Of a DNA stretch of 64,000 bases, positions 54,806 through 64,000 are shown in pieces. The position numbers were made by a program, and so were the translations under genes. The stretch lies in the NCBI GenBank assembly GCA_900542425.1, contig UQNQ01000002.1:62001-126000 (forward strand), given 5' to 3'. Below the pieces are notes generated by a model. That model was not told the DNA's origin. It worked only from the letters and a program-made list of their open reading frames with translations, and searched no databases. Position 1 is the stretch's first letter, and every line of letters starts with the position of its first letter. Origin of the DNA: an uncultured Eubacteriales bacterium (GTDB lineage Bacteria; Bacillota; Clostridia; Oscillospirales; CAG-272).

Positions 54806-55873
54806 TTATTTCTTCAGAATGACCTCATGTCCGGTTTTTGCCGACTCATAGATTGCATTCAGTATTTTCATCATTTCTACGCCGTCACAGGCAGGACTGA
54901 TGCATTCCGTTCCGTTCAGGATGCAATCCACGTAATGATTGATTTCCTGACAGAACATATTGCCGAGGTTCATTGTTGTCTCCGCTTTCAGGGAGATGTC
55001 CGTCATATACCCGTCCAGTTCTCCGTAAAGCTCAAGTTCGGGACTGAGAGACGCACCGGCTTTCGTACCGAAAAACTGCATTTTTCCCTCATCGTTTTTG
55101 ATATTTAGACTGAAGCTTGCTTCCACACTAAGCACAGAACCGTCTTCAAAACGGATAAGCGCCGTCGCAAGATCTTCTACATCACAAATATCATCAGGTC
55201 CTGCACCCGAAGAACGATACGCCTTCTTTGAACGAATATTTTTTCTGTCATAAAGCTTCTGGAATGTAGCTCCGTAAACGGAAACCGCATGAGGCTTGCC
55301 TTTCAGGAATCTGTCAAAATCGATCACATGCACGCCAAGATCAATGAGCGGTCCGCCGCCGGAACGCGACTTGTCTCCGAACCATCCACCGGGATTCCCG
55401 TTGCGGCGCAGATATTCCACCTTAGAGAAATAGAGATCTCCGAAGAAACCATCCTCGTAAAGCTCCCGCAGAATCTTCATATCCGGACCAAAACGCCGGA
55501 CAAATCCAATCATCAGCAGCTTGCCGTTCTTTTCCGCGGCAGCCTGCATCGCTTCTGCATCCTGAGCCGTGATGCTCATCGGTTTTTCACAGAGAACATG
55601 CTTGCCGGCATTCAAGGCGGCAATGGTACACGGCGCATGTGCGCTGTTCCATGTACATACGCTTACCGCATCAAGCTCCGGCAACGCAAGCATTTCGTCT
55701 AAATCCGTATAAAGTCTTTCAACTTCGTACTTTTCCCCCATTGACGCCAGTCTTTTTTCATTGATATCACAGAATGCATACAATTCCACATTCGGATTTT
55801 TACGATAAGCGTCGATATGTGCTCCCGCAATGTTCCCGACACCGATAACACCGACTTTCAGTTTCTTTTCCAT
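54806..55873 (-). CDS. Gfo/Idh/MocA-family NAD(P)-dependent oxidoreductase
   Basis: A 355-aa sugar or cyclitol dehydrogenase. Rossmann start VGVIGVGNIAGAHIDAYRKN, the conserved CEKPMSITAQDAEAM, and the substrate-domain GGPLIDLGVHVIDFDRFL. The substrate cannot be told from sequence; it is transcribed with a TIM-barrel isomerase and near uxuA, which suggests sugar-acid or inositol-type metabolism. Confidence 0.88.
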   Translation of the reverse strand: MEKKLKVGVIGVGNIAGAHIDAYRKNPNVELYAFCDINEKRLASMGEKYEVERLYTDLDEMLALPELDAVSVCTWNSAHAPCTIAALNAGKHVLCEKPMSITAQDAEAMQAAAEKNGKLLMIGFVRRFGPDMKILRELYEDGFFGDLYFSKVEYLRRNGNPGGWFGDKSRSGGGPLIDLGVHVIDFDRFLKGKPHAVSVYGATFQKLYDRKNIRSKKAYRSSGAGPDDICDVEDLATALIRFEDGSVLSVEASFSLNIKNDEGKMQFFGTKAGASLSPELELYGELDGYMTDISLKAETTMNLGNMFCQEINHYVDCILNGTECISPACDGVEMMKILNAIYESAKTGHEVILKK

Positions 55874-55921
55874 ATCCGATTTCCTTTCCGCCGCGTCTGC
55901 CGCAGCTTTGCCTCTTCTTAC

Positions 55922-56779
55922 TCAATGTTCACGGATTACTTGTTTTAAATGGTCATACGCAATTTTGATATCGCGTGCAGGATCCTCTCCGACCTCGCGT
56001 TCGATCGTAAGGAATCCTCGATAGCCGATATCATCGAGCGCTGCCAGATATTTTGCGAAATCCACGCTGCCTGTGCCAAGCGGAACTTCCTTGAAATATT
56101 TTACACCCTGTACTTCCTCCGGAATCGGATGAACGACACGGTAAATATACTCGGGATTGCCATCCGCAAGCTTAACACCGTCTTTCGCATGAGTATGGAC
56201 AATATAGCGGCGCAGGTTATAGACCGCCTGAACAGGATCATCTCCCGTTACCATGACAAGATTCGCCGGATCCAGATTGACTGCAACGCCGGTCGAATCC
56301 AAGGAATCAAGGAATTCCGCGAGCACCGCGGATGGCTCCGGTCCCGTTTCCACTGCAAAATGAGAGCCAATGCTATCGGCATAGCGCGCAAGCTCAGCAC
56401 AAGCCTCCTGCATAATTTTATACCGGTCATGGTTTTTATCTGACGGTACCACCCCGATATGCGTCGTTACAATATTCGTTTCAAAATCCTTCGCCATATC
56501 CATAATGCGTTTGGACTGCTCAATCAGCTCGGGATTAAGCGCAGGATCTCCGAAACCGCGTCCGAGATCCCCGCAGATCGCGGAGAATACCATGCCATAG
56601 TCTTTGACATAATTCAAAAGCTCTCGGCGCTGTTCCTTTCCGAAGTTTTCCGGTCCATGCGCACCGCGCGTACAATACATCTGAAGTCCTTTGATACCGA
56701 TTGCCGCCGCTTTTTTCACCGCTTCTTTTGTATCGCAGCGGAACGAATCCACAATCGCTCCGATTGGAAAATCATACAT
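55922..56779 (-). CDS. Xylose isomerase-like TIM-barrel sugar isomerase/epimerase
   Basis: A 285-aa protein of the AP endonuclease 2/IolE/IolI superfamily: metal ligands appear in FAVETGPEPS, NLDPANLVM, HTHAKDG and FLTIEREVGEDP. The role is probably sugar or sugar-phosphate isomerisation. It is 48 bases upstream of the oxidoreductase and shares its promoter at 56818-56846. Confidence 0.85.
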   Translation of the reverse strand: MYDFPIGAIVDSFRCDTKEAVKKAAAIGIKGLQMYCTRGAHGPENFGKEQRRELLNYVKDYGMVFSAICGDLGRGFGDPALNPELIEQSKRIMDMAKDFETNIVTTHIGVVPSDKNHDRYKIMQEACAELARYADSIGSHFAVETGPEPSAVLAEFLDSLDSTGVAVNLDPANLVMVTGDDPVQAVYNLRRYIVHTHAKDGVKLADGNPEYIYRVVHPIPEEVQGVKYFKEVPLGTGSVDFAKYLAALDDIGYRGFLTIEREVGEDPARDIKIAYDHLKQVIREH

Positions 56780-56817
56780 GATTCCAAATACCTCCCTTAG
56801 AACCCAAAATCATATTC

Positions 56818-56846
56818 ATTTTAGTTCATCCCAATCAAAATGTCAA
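56818..56846 (-). promoter_or_regulatory. Promoter of the isomerase-oxidoreductase pair
   Basis: TTGACA (56841-56846), 17-base spacer, TAAAAT (56818-56823), about 38 bases before the ATG at 56779. Confidence 0.75.
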
Positions 56847-57012
56847 CATAAAAGCCGTGAATTTCCGCAACTTTTTTTAGCAAATACAAAAAATTTTTAC
56901 AAAAAAAGGATAACCAAACCTTTCACGTGTCTCTGCTCCAATGAAAATCCCTTCCCGCTTTCAAAATACAATTTCATTGTTTTATTCAACCGGGAGCTTC
57001 AATAAAACGAAA

Positions 57013-57034
57013 AACGGCGGGAATACCCGCCGTT
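57013..57034 (-). terminator. Terminator after uxuA
   Basis: AACGGCGGG / CCCGCCGTT stem followed by TTTCGTTTT on the minus strand, directly after the stop at 57038. Confidence 0.8.
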
Positions 57035-57037
57035 TGT

Positions 57038-58108
57038 TTATTTCCGATTTGCCTTGACAATGGCTTCCCAAAGCCCGTTGAGATAGGTTGCACCAAGCGC
57101 ACGGTCATATAAACCGTAACCGGGCATCGCGACCTCATCCCAAATCATGCGTCCGTGATCAGGACGGATCGGTCCGTCAAATCCGATGTCATAAAGTGCT
57201 TTCATAATTTCATACATATCGAATGTGCCGTCCGAGGACAAATGCGCCGCTTCTTCAAAGTCCGTCGGAGAATTGAATTTCAGATTGCGGACATGCGCAA
57301 AATGGATACGTCCTTTCAGAGAACGGATCATATCCGGCAGATTGTTGTTAAGATTGGTCCCATAAGAACCGGAACAGAACGTAACGCCGTTGTGCGGGTC
57401 GTCTACCATTTTCATCATGCGCAGGATATTTTCCTTGTTGATGATGATTCGAGGCAATCCGAATACGCTCCATGCCGGATCGTCCGGATGAATTGCCATT
57501 TTAATGTCGTATTGGTTGCACACGGGCATAATCGCCTCAAGAAAATATTTCAGATTGGCAAAAAGCTTTTCGTCGTCAACCTCTTTATAAAGGGTAAACA
57601 ACTCCTTCACTTTTGCCATGCGCTCCGGCTCCCAGCCGGGCATAACAGTCCCGTTCATGTCCCCTGAAATCGAGGAAAACATCTCATCCGGATTCAACTT
57701 ATCCACCGCCGCCTGTGTATAAGCAAGAACCGTTGACCCGTCGGGACGTTTTCTGGCAAGCTCTGTGCGTGTCCAGTCAAAAACCGGCATAAAATTGTAG
57801 CAAACCATATGAATATCAGCTTTGCCGAGTCGCTCCAGCGTTGTAATATAATTTTCAATATGACGGTCGCGTTCCGGCATACCCGCCTTGATTGCGTCAC
57901 TGACGTTAACGCTCTCAATGCCGTGAATAAGCAGTCCCGCGTCCTCCACTTCTTTTTTCAGTGCCGCAATTTTTTCCGTTTCCCACGCTTCTCCCGGCAC
58001 AGAATCATAAAGAGTGGTAATCACTCCGGTCACACCGGGTATCTGACGGATTTGTTTCAAGGTCACGGTGTCGAATCCGGTCCCGTACCATCTAAGTGTC
58101 ATGTTCAT
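57038..58108 (-). CDS. uxuA: D-mannonate dehydratase
   Basis: Dehydrates D-mannonate to 2-keto-3-deoxygluconate in glucuronate use. The 356-aa protein has MTLRWYGTGFDTVTLKQIRQ, metal ligands HPDDPAWSVFGLPR, FCSGSYGTN, HFAHVRN and PDHGRM. AAGGAG seven bases before ATG. No uxaC or uxaB is in the window; it is read next to the oxidoreductase group, which may be a mannonate or fructuronate enzyme (inference). Confidence 0.95.
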   Translation of the reverse strand: MNMTLRWYGTGFDTVTLKQIRQIPGVTGVITTLYDSVPGEAWETEKIAALKKEVEDAGLLIHGIESVNVSDAIKAGMPERDRHIENYITTLERLGKADIHMVCYNFMPVFDWTRTELARKRPDGSTVLAYTQAAVDKLNPDEMFSSISGDMNGTVMPGWEPERMAKVKELFTLYKEVDDEKLFANLKYFLEAIMPVCNQYDIKMAIHPDDPAWSVFGLPRIIINKENILRMMKMVDDPHNGVTFCSGSYGTNLNNNLPDMIRSLKGRIHFAHVRNLKFNSPTDFEEAAHLSSDGTFDMYEIMKALYDIGFDGPIRPDHGRMIWDEVAMPGYGLYDRALGATYLNGLWEAIVKANRK

Positions 58109-58163
58109 AGAAAATCTCCTTCTGCCGCCTGCCGGCGACGTATAAAATAATTTCTTTCAGCTT

Positions 58164-58547
58164 TTACTGCATGCGGGCTTCGAGCGTCGCCACCTTTTCC
58201 TCAAGTTCCCGAATCTGCTCACGCTGAAGCATCAGCTCCGCCGCCATATCGTAATAGTTCATTGCCCCGTATTTTTCACATCGTTTTTCATATTTTTCAT
58301 AGTTCATCTTTACAGGAAGAACTTTATATAAAACGACCCCGAGGATTAAGAAAATCGCCCCCATCGGCGCAAAAATAACAGAGGGCATGACTCCTGTCTG
58401 CGCATCTCTTACATCGGCAATCCAAAGCACCAAAGCAAGAATTAAAAATAAAATTCCGATACTGCCAAAAACAATCAGCATTATTTTTTTTGCCATCCGC
58501 ATCTGCTTTTCCACAATTTCCGCAAACAATTCCTTTTTTGATTTCAT
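58164..58547 (-). CDS. Small membrane protein with C-terminal coiled coil
   Basis: A 127-aa protein of unknown family. A basic N-terminus, two membrane helices (IMLIVFGSIGILFLILALVL and MPSVIFAPMGAIFLILGVVL) and a coiled-coil tail (MLQREQIRELEEKVATLEARM). ATG 58547 is one base after the hemW stop, with AAGGAGG inside the hemW end. Cotranscribed with hemW. Confidence 0.75.
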   Translation of the reverse strand: MKSKKELFAEIVEKQMRMAKKIMLIVFGSIGILFLILALVLWIADVRDAQTGVMPSVIFAPMGAIFLILGVVLYKVLPVKMNYEKYEKRCEKYGAMNYYDMAAELMLQREQIRELEEKVATLEARMQ

Positions 58548-58548
58548 G

Positions 58549-59691
58549 CTAATCCTCCTTAAATTCAAGAATTTCACTCAGAATATAATTGGAAATGAGC
58601 ATACCACGTTTGGATAACCGATATCCCGATTTTGTTTTCAGAATATATTGCTTTAGGAGAAACGGCTTCATTTTCTCTTTATACCGCTCTTCAAAATCAT
58701 CATCAAAACGCTCCTCATATTCGGCGACATCAATTCCCCTTTTCAAGCGGAAGCCCAGCATCACATACTGCGCGGCAAGTTCTTTTTCTGTCGGAATATA
58801 ATTTTCATCAAAAAGCGCAACGCTGTCCTCCGGCATGGCAATGAACCGGTCGATATCCTTCACATACGAAAACATCCTGCCGCCAAAAAAGGAATAGGCA
58901 GCCGGACCAAAGCCGATATATTCTTCACAGGTCCAATATTTCAGATTGTGCCGGCATTCCATGCCAAGCTTCGCGAAATTGCTGATTTCATACTGCATAT
59001 ATCCCGCCGCCTCCAGTTTTTTTGCGGAAGCAAGATACATTTCATATTGTTTATCCTCAGAGGGAATGGCCGCCGCAATCTGCGGATCCCCGTCAAGAGG
59101 CGTCCCCGGTTCAATTTTCAAACCGTAAAAGGAGATATGCTCCGGCTCCAGTGCAAGAACATAATCGATGGTAGAGGCAAGCGTTTCTTCCGACTGTCCC
59201 GGAAGCGCGTACATGACATCCACATTGATATTCTCAAAACCTTCCAAACGCGCAAGAAGGAATGAGCTTTCAAATTCCTCCCTTGTATGGATACGGGACA
59301 GCTGCCTTAACTCTCTGTTGTCCGCACTTTGAAGTCCGATGCTGAGCCTGTTGATCCCGGCTTCTCGATAAGCGGAAAGCTTGCTCGTATCCAACGTGCC
59401 CGGATTGGTTTCAATGGTAATTTCCGCTTCGTCCGATACATGAAAAGAAAACCGGACTGCGGCAAGGATACGCTGAATATCCTCTCCGAAAAGCACAGAC
59501 GGAGTCCCGCCGCCGATATAAATACTGTCAACAAGAGAATTTGCCGCCACCCCGCGGAAGCTTTTGATCTGGCAAACCAGCGCGTCGACATAAGCCCCAC
59601 GCCGGCCGGTATCCTCTAAGGAATAAAAATCACAATAAGCACATTTGCGGATACAAAACGGTATGTGAATATAGATTCCGAGCCTTTCCAT
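58549..59691 (-). CDS. hemW: Heme chaperone/coproporphyrinogen oxidase-like radical SAM protein HemW
   Basis: A 380-aa radical SAM protein: CIRKCAYCDF cluster motif, GGGTPSVL, and the C-terminal region of the HemN/HemW superfamily. The absence of the extended N-terminus seen in HemN oxidase points to HemW, a heme chaperone. No heme synthesis gene is nearby. It is read between lepA and the small membrane protein; this neighbourhood with lepA is common in Firmicutes. Confidence 0.9.
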   Translation of the reverse strand: MERLGIYIHIPFCIRKCAYCDFYSLEDTGRRGAYVDALVCQIKSFRGVAANSLVDSIYIGGGTPSVLFGEDIQRILAAVRFSFHVSDEAEITIETNPGTLDTSKLSAYREAGINRLSIGLQSADNRELRQLSRIHTREEFESSFLLARLEGFENINVDVMYALPGQSEETLASTIDYVLALEPEHISFYGLKIEPGTPLDGDPQIAAAIPSEDKQYEMYLASAKKLEAAGYMQYEISNFAKLGMECRHNLKYWTCEEYIGFGPAAYSFFGGRMFSYVKDIDRFIAMPEDSVALFDENYIPTEKELAAQYVMLGFRLKRGIDVAEYEERFDDDFEERYKEKMKPFLLKQYILKTKSGYRLSKRGMLISNYILSEILEFKED

Positions 59692-59753
59692 GCTCCCCTC
59701 CTTCTGCCATTGCCGGCAGAATGTTTTGAAGATTTGCCGGAAAACACCGGCAA

Positions 59754-61562
59754 TTATTCATCATCCAGCTTCAGCACCGCCATAAAGGTTTCGGGCGGAA
59801 CCTCGACCGAACCGAGCTTGCGCATTTTCTTTTTGCCTTCCTTTTGCTTTTCGAGCAACTTTTTCTTTCTGGTAATATCACCGCCGTAGCACTTGGCAAG
59901 CACGTCTTTGCGCATAGCCTTGACGGTTTCCCTCGCAATGACACGCCCTCCGATCGCCGCCTGAATCGGCACTTCAAAAAGTTGGCGCGGAATGTTGTCT
60001 TTCAGAGCCTCTGCAATTTTTCTGCCCCGCGCATACGCTTTGTCAGCGTGTACAATAAACGACAATGCGTCCACAAGCTCCATATTGAGTAGGATATCGA
60101 GCTTGACAAGCTTACTTTCCCGATATCCATCCAATTCATAATCAAGCGACGCATATCCCTTGCTCCGACTTTTGAGCGCATCGAAAAAGTCATATACAAT
60201 TTCATTGAGCGGCAGGATATAATGCAGTTCCACTCTGGTTTTATCCAGATATTTCATATCGACGAAAATTCCTCGCCGTTCCTTGCACAGCTCCATAATC
60301 CCGCCCATATATTCCGTTGGTGTGATAATGCTCCCTTTTACAACCGGTTCTTCGGCAACGGCAATTTCATCTGCGGAAGGATAATTTGCAGGATTGTCAA
60401 TATATTTTATATCACCGTTTTTGTAGGTCACTTTATAAATCACGCTTGGTGCCGTCGTGACAAGATCAAGGTTAAACTCCCGCTCCAGCCGTTCTGCAAT
60501 GATTTCCATATGCAAAAGCCCGAGGAAGCCACATCGGAATCCGAATCCGAGCGCAATGCTCGTTTCCGGTTCAAATGTCAGCGAGGCGTCATTGAGACGC
60601 AATTTTTCCAGAGCATCACGCAAATCCGGATATTTTGCGCCGTCCGCAGGATAAATCCCTGCAAACACCATGGGGAGCGCCTGTTTGAATCCCGGGAAGG
60701 GCTTGTCCGTCGGATGCTCAGCATCGGTTACGGTATCTCCGACACGTGTATCCGCAACGCTTTTGATACTGGCTGTGATATATCCGACCTCTCCGGCAGA
60801 AAGCACCTCTGCCGGAACAAGTCCGAAAGCCGACATATATCCGACCTCGACGACATCAAACTGAGCACCTGTGTTCATCATTTTGATTTTGGAACCGGCA
60901 CGCACACTTCCATCCTTAATCCGCACATAGACCACGACGCCGCGATAAGAATCATAATAGGAATCGAAAATCAAAGCTTTCAGGGGAGCGGTTTCATCTC
61001 CCTTGGGCGCAGGAATATCCGTTACAATCCGTTCCAGTACATCACCGATATTCAGTCCCGTTTTGGCAGAAACCGCCGGGCAATCCTCAGCGGGGATCCC
61101 GATGACCTCTTCAATCTCATGGCGCACACCTTCGATATCTGCGCTCGGCAGGTCAATTTTATTAATAACAGGAATCATTTCAAGATCGTTTTCCAGCGCA
61201 AGATAGGTATTGGCAAGTGTCTGCGCTTCAATGCCCTGAGTGGCATCCACCACAAGCAGCGCGCCCTCGCAGGCACCAAGCGAACGGGAAACCTCATAGT
61301 TGAAGTCCACATGTCCGGGCGTATCAATGAGATTAAACTCATATACTTCTCCGTCCTTCGCTTCATAACTTAACTTGACAGCGCGCGCCTTGATCGTAAT
61401 TCCACGTTCCCGCTCGATATCCATATTGTCGAGGAGCTGCTCCTCCATCTCCCGTGAGGAAACGCTTTTGGTTGCCTCAAGAATTCGGTCGGCAAGCGTA
61501 CTCTTGCCGTGATCGATATGGGCAATGATTGAAAAATTTCGAATTTTCTCCTGTCTTGTCAT
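59754..61562 (-). CDS. lepA: Elongation factor 4 (LepA)
   Basis: Ribosomal back-translocase GTPase. The 602-aa protein has the G1 motif [14 protein letters not shown]3 DTPGHVDF, G4 NKIDLPSA and the LepA-specific C-terminus ([37 protein letters not shown]). SD GGAGGG before ATG. Confidence 0.97.
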   Translation of the reverse strand: MTRQEKIRNFSIIAHIDHGKSTLADRILEATKSVSSREMEEQLLDNMDIERERGITIKARAVKLSYEAKDGEVYEFNLIDTPGHVDFNYEVSRSLGACEGALLVVDATQGIEAQTLANTYLALENDLEMIPVINKIDLPSADIEGVRHEIEEVIGIPAEDCPAVSAKTGLNIGDVLERIVTDIPAPKGDETAPLKALIFDSYYDSYRGVVVYVRIKDGSVRAGSKIKMMNTGAQFDVVEVGYMSAFGLVPAEVLSAGEVGYITASIKSVADTRVGDTVTDAEHPTDKPFPGFKQALPMVFAGIYPADGAKYPDLRDALEKLRLNDASLTFEPETSIALGFGFRCGFLGLLHMEIIAERLEREFNLDLVTTAPSVIYKVTYKNGDIKYIDNPANYPSADEIAVAEEPVVKGSIITPTEYMGGIMELCKERRGIFVDMKYLDKTRVELHYILPLNEIVYDFFDALKSRSKGYASLDYELDGYRESKLVKLDILLNMELVDALSFIVHADKAYARGRKIAEALKDNIPRQLFEVPIQAAIGGRVIARETVKAMRKDVLAKCYGGDITRKKKLLEKQKEGKKKMRKLGSVEVPPETFMAVLKLDDE

Positions 61563-61636
61563 ATTCCCTCCGGAAATACCAGATCATATCGGCGAAACCA
61601 GACTTTCGCTTTCATTTCTGCAATCAATATCAATTT

Positions 61637-61665
61637 ATTATAACATAAATGCCTCGACTTTTCAA
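61637..61665 (-). promoter_or_regulatory. Promoter of lepA-hemW
   Basis: TTGAAA (61660-61665), 17-base spacer, TATAAT (61637-61642), about 75 bases before the lepA ATG. The rest of the 61666-61860 gap holds a short GCGC hairpin (61710-61723, with T-run on the minus strand) that may end the pepF-type transcript, and no gene. Confidence 0.75.
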
Positions 61666-61860
61666 GGCTATTTTTAGCCTGGCTCTTTCTTCGCTTTTCA
61701 TAAGAAAAAGCGCGGCAATGCGCGGGGAAACAAGAAAGCCTCATGGCGTATATTGTATACACCTGCGGCGAACAGCGGTCCTGCCGTCTTTCGCATCTCC
61801 CCGAAAGCCACGCTTTGGATAAGCGGATATTTTCAAGCAATAAACAAGCTTTTTCGTTTT

Positions 61861-63549
61861 TTATATTTGATGATTCTGAATCCACGCAGCAAGCCGTTCT
61901 CCGATTTGTTTCATGGTGCCTGTTTCGTACGGGAGTTTTAGGCCGGCATCCTTGACTAAGTCGCGGAAGGTCTGCGTGCCTGCTTTATCGACAAAAGCAA
62001 GATAATTTTTCCATGTCATGTCTCTGTTGTCCAAAGAAGCAAACCAAAATTGGAATGCCACGGTCTGCGCCATGCAATAATCGATATAATACAAAGGATA
62101 CATATAAATATGAAGCTGGCGCTGCCAGCCGGCACCGCGGGAATAAAACGGCAATCCGTCGAAATCGAGGTATGGCCGATATTTCTTTTCAAGCGACAGC
62201 CAAAACCGATTTCTCTCTTCTGAAGACATCTCCGGATTTTCATACATTTTATGCTGGAATTCATCCACCATGCAGCCATAAGGAATAAAAATCACGGCAT
62301 CCTCACAATGGGATAACTCGTATTTTTTCACATCCTTGCCGAAAAACAGCTCATGATAAGGCGCTGTTAAGAACTCCATGCTCATGGAATGGCATTCGCA
62401 TGCCTCAATGGTCGGACTGTGGAAATCAGATAATGTTACCCGCCTTGCCGCCCGATAAAAGGCAAATGCATGCCCCGCCTCATGAGTAAGCACATCCACG
62501 TCACCTGAAGTACCGTTGAAGTTGGAAAAAATGAACGGAGCATCATAATCCGGAAATTCCGTGCAGTAGCCGCCCGGTGCCTTACCTTCTTTCGCCAACA
62601 CATCAAAAAGCTCGTTGTCATACATAAAATCAATAAATTCTGCCGTTTCCGGTGACAATGCATGATACATCTTCCGTCCGGCAGCGAGAATCTCGTCCGA
62701 TGTACCGTGAGGCTTGGCATTTCCATCCGGGAACATAAACACATCATCATAAAATTTCAGGCGGTCGACTCCGATCCGCTTTTCTTGATTCCGTTTGATC
62801 TGCGCGACAACAGGAACAAAGTCTTCCGCAATCTGATCCCGAAAAGCAGCGATGTCCCGGCTGTCATAACAATTTCGTCCAAGCCGGTCATATCCGAGTC
62901 CGATATAATTTTCATAGCCGAGCGCCTTTGCCTGCGCAGTACGATTTTTCACAAGCCTGTCATAAAGAGAGTCAAGCGCTTCCTTATGGGAGTCAAAGCA
63001 TCGTCCCTCCGCCGTATAAGCAGCTTTTCGGACGGAACGGTCCGTACTCTGCTTGTATGGAGAAAGCTTGGTAATCGGAAGCGTTTTTCCGTCAAACTCT
63101 ACTGTCATGGAAGCATAAAGCGCCTGATATTCGGAAACCAGTGCATTTTCTTCCTGCATCAGTTCAATAATTTCCGGCTTGAACGTTCTCGCCGCAATCT
63201 CAAGATTTTGGAAAAACAGCTTCCCAAAATGGGCTTCCAGTTCCGCGCGAAAGGGAGATTCCAGCATTTTTTCCAAAACATTCTGAATTTTCTCCTGCAC
63301 AATCGGTGCTTTTTCATCCATAAAGCCATTTTCCGCTGTGTAAAACTCGTCTCGCGTATCAATGGTATGACGCACAGAAGCAAGAGACGCCGCCGTCATA
63401 AAGTGTTTTTTGAGCGCATCCGCCTCTTCATACGCCGAAATCTGTTCCGAGGCGTTTTCTGCGCCGGACAGCTTATTCGCAATCCGGTCGAATTGTGCAA
63501 GAATTTGTTCCATATCGGGTCGGCGATACGGCATTTCCGTAAATTTCAT
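61861..63549 (-). CDS. M3-family oligoendopeptidase (PepF type)
   Basis: Cytoplasmic zinc endopeptidase for short peptides. The 562-aa protein has HExxH in VLTHEAGHAFAFY with the third ligand in IEACECHSMSMEFLT. ATG 63549 follows CAGGAGGG; the longer frame has no SD. Closest to the M3 clade of Clostridia. A promoter lies 370 bases upstream. Confidence 0.92.
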   Translation of the reverse strand: MKFTEMPYRRPDMEQILAQFDRIANKLSGAENASEQISAYEEADALKKHFMTAASLASVRHTIDTRDEFYTAENGFMDEKAPIVQEKIQNVLEKMLESPFRAELEAHFGKLFFQNLEIAARTFKPEIIELMQEENALVSEYQALYASMTVEFDGKTLPITKLSPYKQSTDRSVRKAAYTAEGRCFDSHKEALDSLYDRLVKNRTAQAKALGYENYIGLGYDRLGRNCYDSRDIAAFRDQIAEDFVPVVAQIKRNQEKRIGVDRLKFYDDVFMFPDGNAKPHGTSDEILAAGRKMYHALSPETAEFIDFMYDNELFDVLAKEGKAPGGYCTEFPDYDAPFIFSNFNGTSGDVDVLTHEAGHAFAFYRAARRVTLSDFHSPTIEACECHSMSMEFLTAPYHELFFGKDVKKYELSHCEDAVIFIPYGCMVDEFQHKMYENPEMSSEERNRFWLSLEKKYRPYLDFDGLPFYSRGAGWQRQLHIYMYPLYYIDYCMAQTVAFQFWFASLDNRDMTWKNYLAFVDKAGTQTFRDLVKDAGLKLPYETGTMKQIGERLAAWIQNHQI

Positions 63550-63914
63550 TGTTCCCTCCTGAAAAACCAGCCAAACGGCGGTATTTTTTATCATTCAATA
63601 TCTGAAAATACTTTTTTGAATTTGAAAAACAGCCTCGCAGCAAATCAATGTCCGGCTTCTGTCGGAACAGACGCCGCCTACATTAGGTCACTTGACTCAC
63701 AAAGCGTCATTTTCTTTTGAAACGGTACTCAAAAGAAAACAATCGCAGCACTGATTTCCGGCGCAAGCAGTTCGCAGTCATATAGATATCGCTACTATGT
63801 CCATTCTGATCATTTTTATCCTGTTGGACGGCACGGTTTTTCCATAGGCTGCCGCAACAAACAAAATCGACTTGAAACAGAATTTTTATATCTGTTTTTC
63901 TCTTGTTAAAATAT
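63550..63914 (-). other. Long leader of the oligoendopeptidase gene
   Basis: About 360 bases between the promoter and the ATG with no SD-backed frame. It holds a hairpin TTTTCTTTTG / CAAAAGAAAA (about 63711-63741). I could not assign it to a riboswitch or T-box family. Confidence 0.4.
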
Positions 63915-63943
63915 ATTATACAATATATGGAAACAAAAGTCAA
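63915..63943 (-). promoter_or_regulatory. Promoter upstream of the oligoendopeptidase gene
   Basis: TTGACT (63938-63943), 17-base spacer, TATAAT (63915-63920) on the minus strand. It could also serve an unknown RNA. Confidence 0.65.
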
Positions 63944-64000
63944 TGAAGCAAAAAAATATGGCAAAAACCACGGCTTGAGACGATAGAGTCTTGATTTTTA

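Noticed and set aside
63550..63914. T-box or 6S RNA upstream of the oligoendopeptidase
   Set aside because: The T-box consensus (AGGGTGG..) and 6S-like bubble could not be found by eye.
63707..63964. 85-codon minus frame at the right edge
   Set aside because: No SD; it runs through the promoter at 63915-63943.

Overview
The window comes from the chromosome of an endospore-forming, Gram-positive-type anaerobe, most likely an uncultured gut Clostridia (Oscillospirales or a neighbouring order). The grounds are: dipicolinate synthase genes (dpaA, dpaB), a SpoIVFB-like protease, a YtvI-like protein, a SleL/YaaH-type spore hydrolase, an exosporium-like collagen repeat protein, lysine synthesis through DapL, Firmicute-type lysine and yybP-ykoY (Mn) riboswitches, the infC-rpmI-rplT order with a leader attenuator, and strong SD sites with TTGACA/TATAAT promoters. 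I saw no rRNA, tRNA or CRISPR array. This is inference from gene content, not a phylogeny.

Layout. 1-11 kb, mostly minus strand: topA (5' end only), dprA, a HAD phosphatase coupled to a SpoU methyltransferase, infC-rpmI-rplT behind an attenuator, upp, an RluA-type pseudouridine synthase, mtaB, a GNAT, a D-Ala-D-Ala carboxypeptidase, an HPr-like protein without the phospho-histidine, and a TspO-like membrane protein. 11-19 kb: dpaA-dpaB, then a four-gene operon (Wzz-like protein, two ABC exporters with N-terminal zinc ribbons, a DUF1854 protein between them). 19-25 kb: mntP behind a Mn riboswitch, a CmpB-type permease-like protein, an XRE regulator, a cyclophilin, spoIVFB-like and ytvI-like genes, and an LRR lipoprotein.

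25.6-33.1 kb is the most striking region. A LysM2-GH18 gene (sleL/yaaH type) is split by a 6,142-bp element bounded by the 12-bp direct repeat CCTATGAATGGG. Joining the repeats restores a continuous 428-codon frame and the expected motif MTYEWGYTYGPPMAVAP at the joint. The element carries a large serine recombinase ending 26 bp before the right repeat, an XRE regulator, a 62-aa protein, a collagen-like (BclA-type) gene and mutY. The predicted circle junction has symmetric ATCATC/GATGAT arms six bases from each side of the core. This looks like a skin-like intervening element that could be excised to rebuild a spore gene.

33-41 kb holds a lysine/DAP operon read leftward (dapA-dapB-dapF-dapL-lysA-lysC-asd) under a lysine riboswitch. 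41-55 kb holds the divergent arginine operon (argG-H-C-J-B-D-F-carA-carB) with an ArgR-type operator over its promoter; its last gene is a fusion of carB with a second diaminopimelate epimerase that keeps both catalytic cysteines. 55-64 kb, minus strand: a small sugar-acid gene group (Gfo/Idh/MocA oxidoreductase, TIM-barrel isomerase, uxuA), a small membrane protein, hemW, lepA and an M3 oligoendopeptidase.

Start codons were moved from the longest frame where an SD site decided it (dprA, dacF-like, dpaA, infC, ppi, upp, dap genes, recombinase and others).
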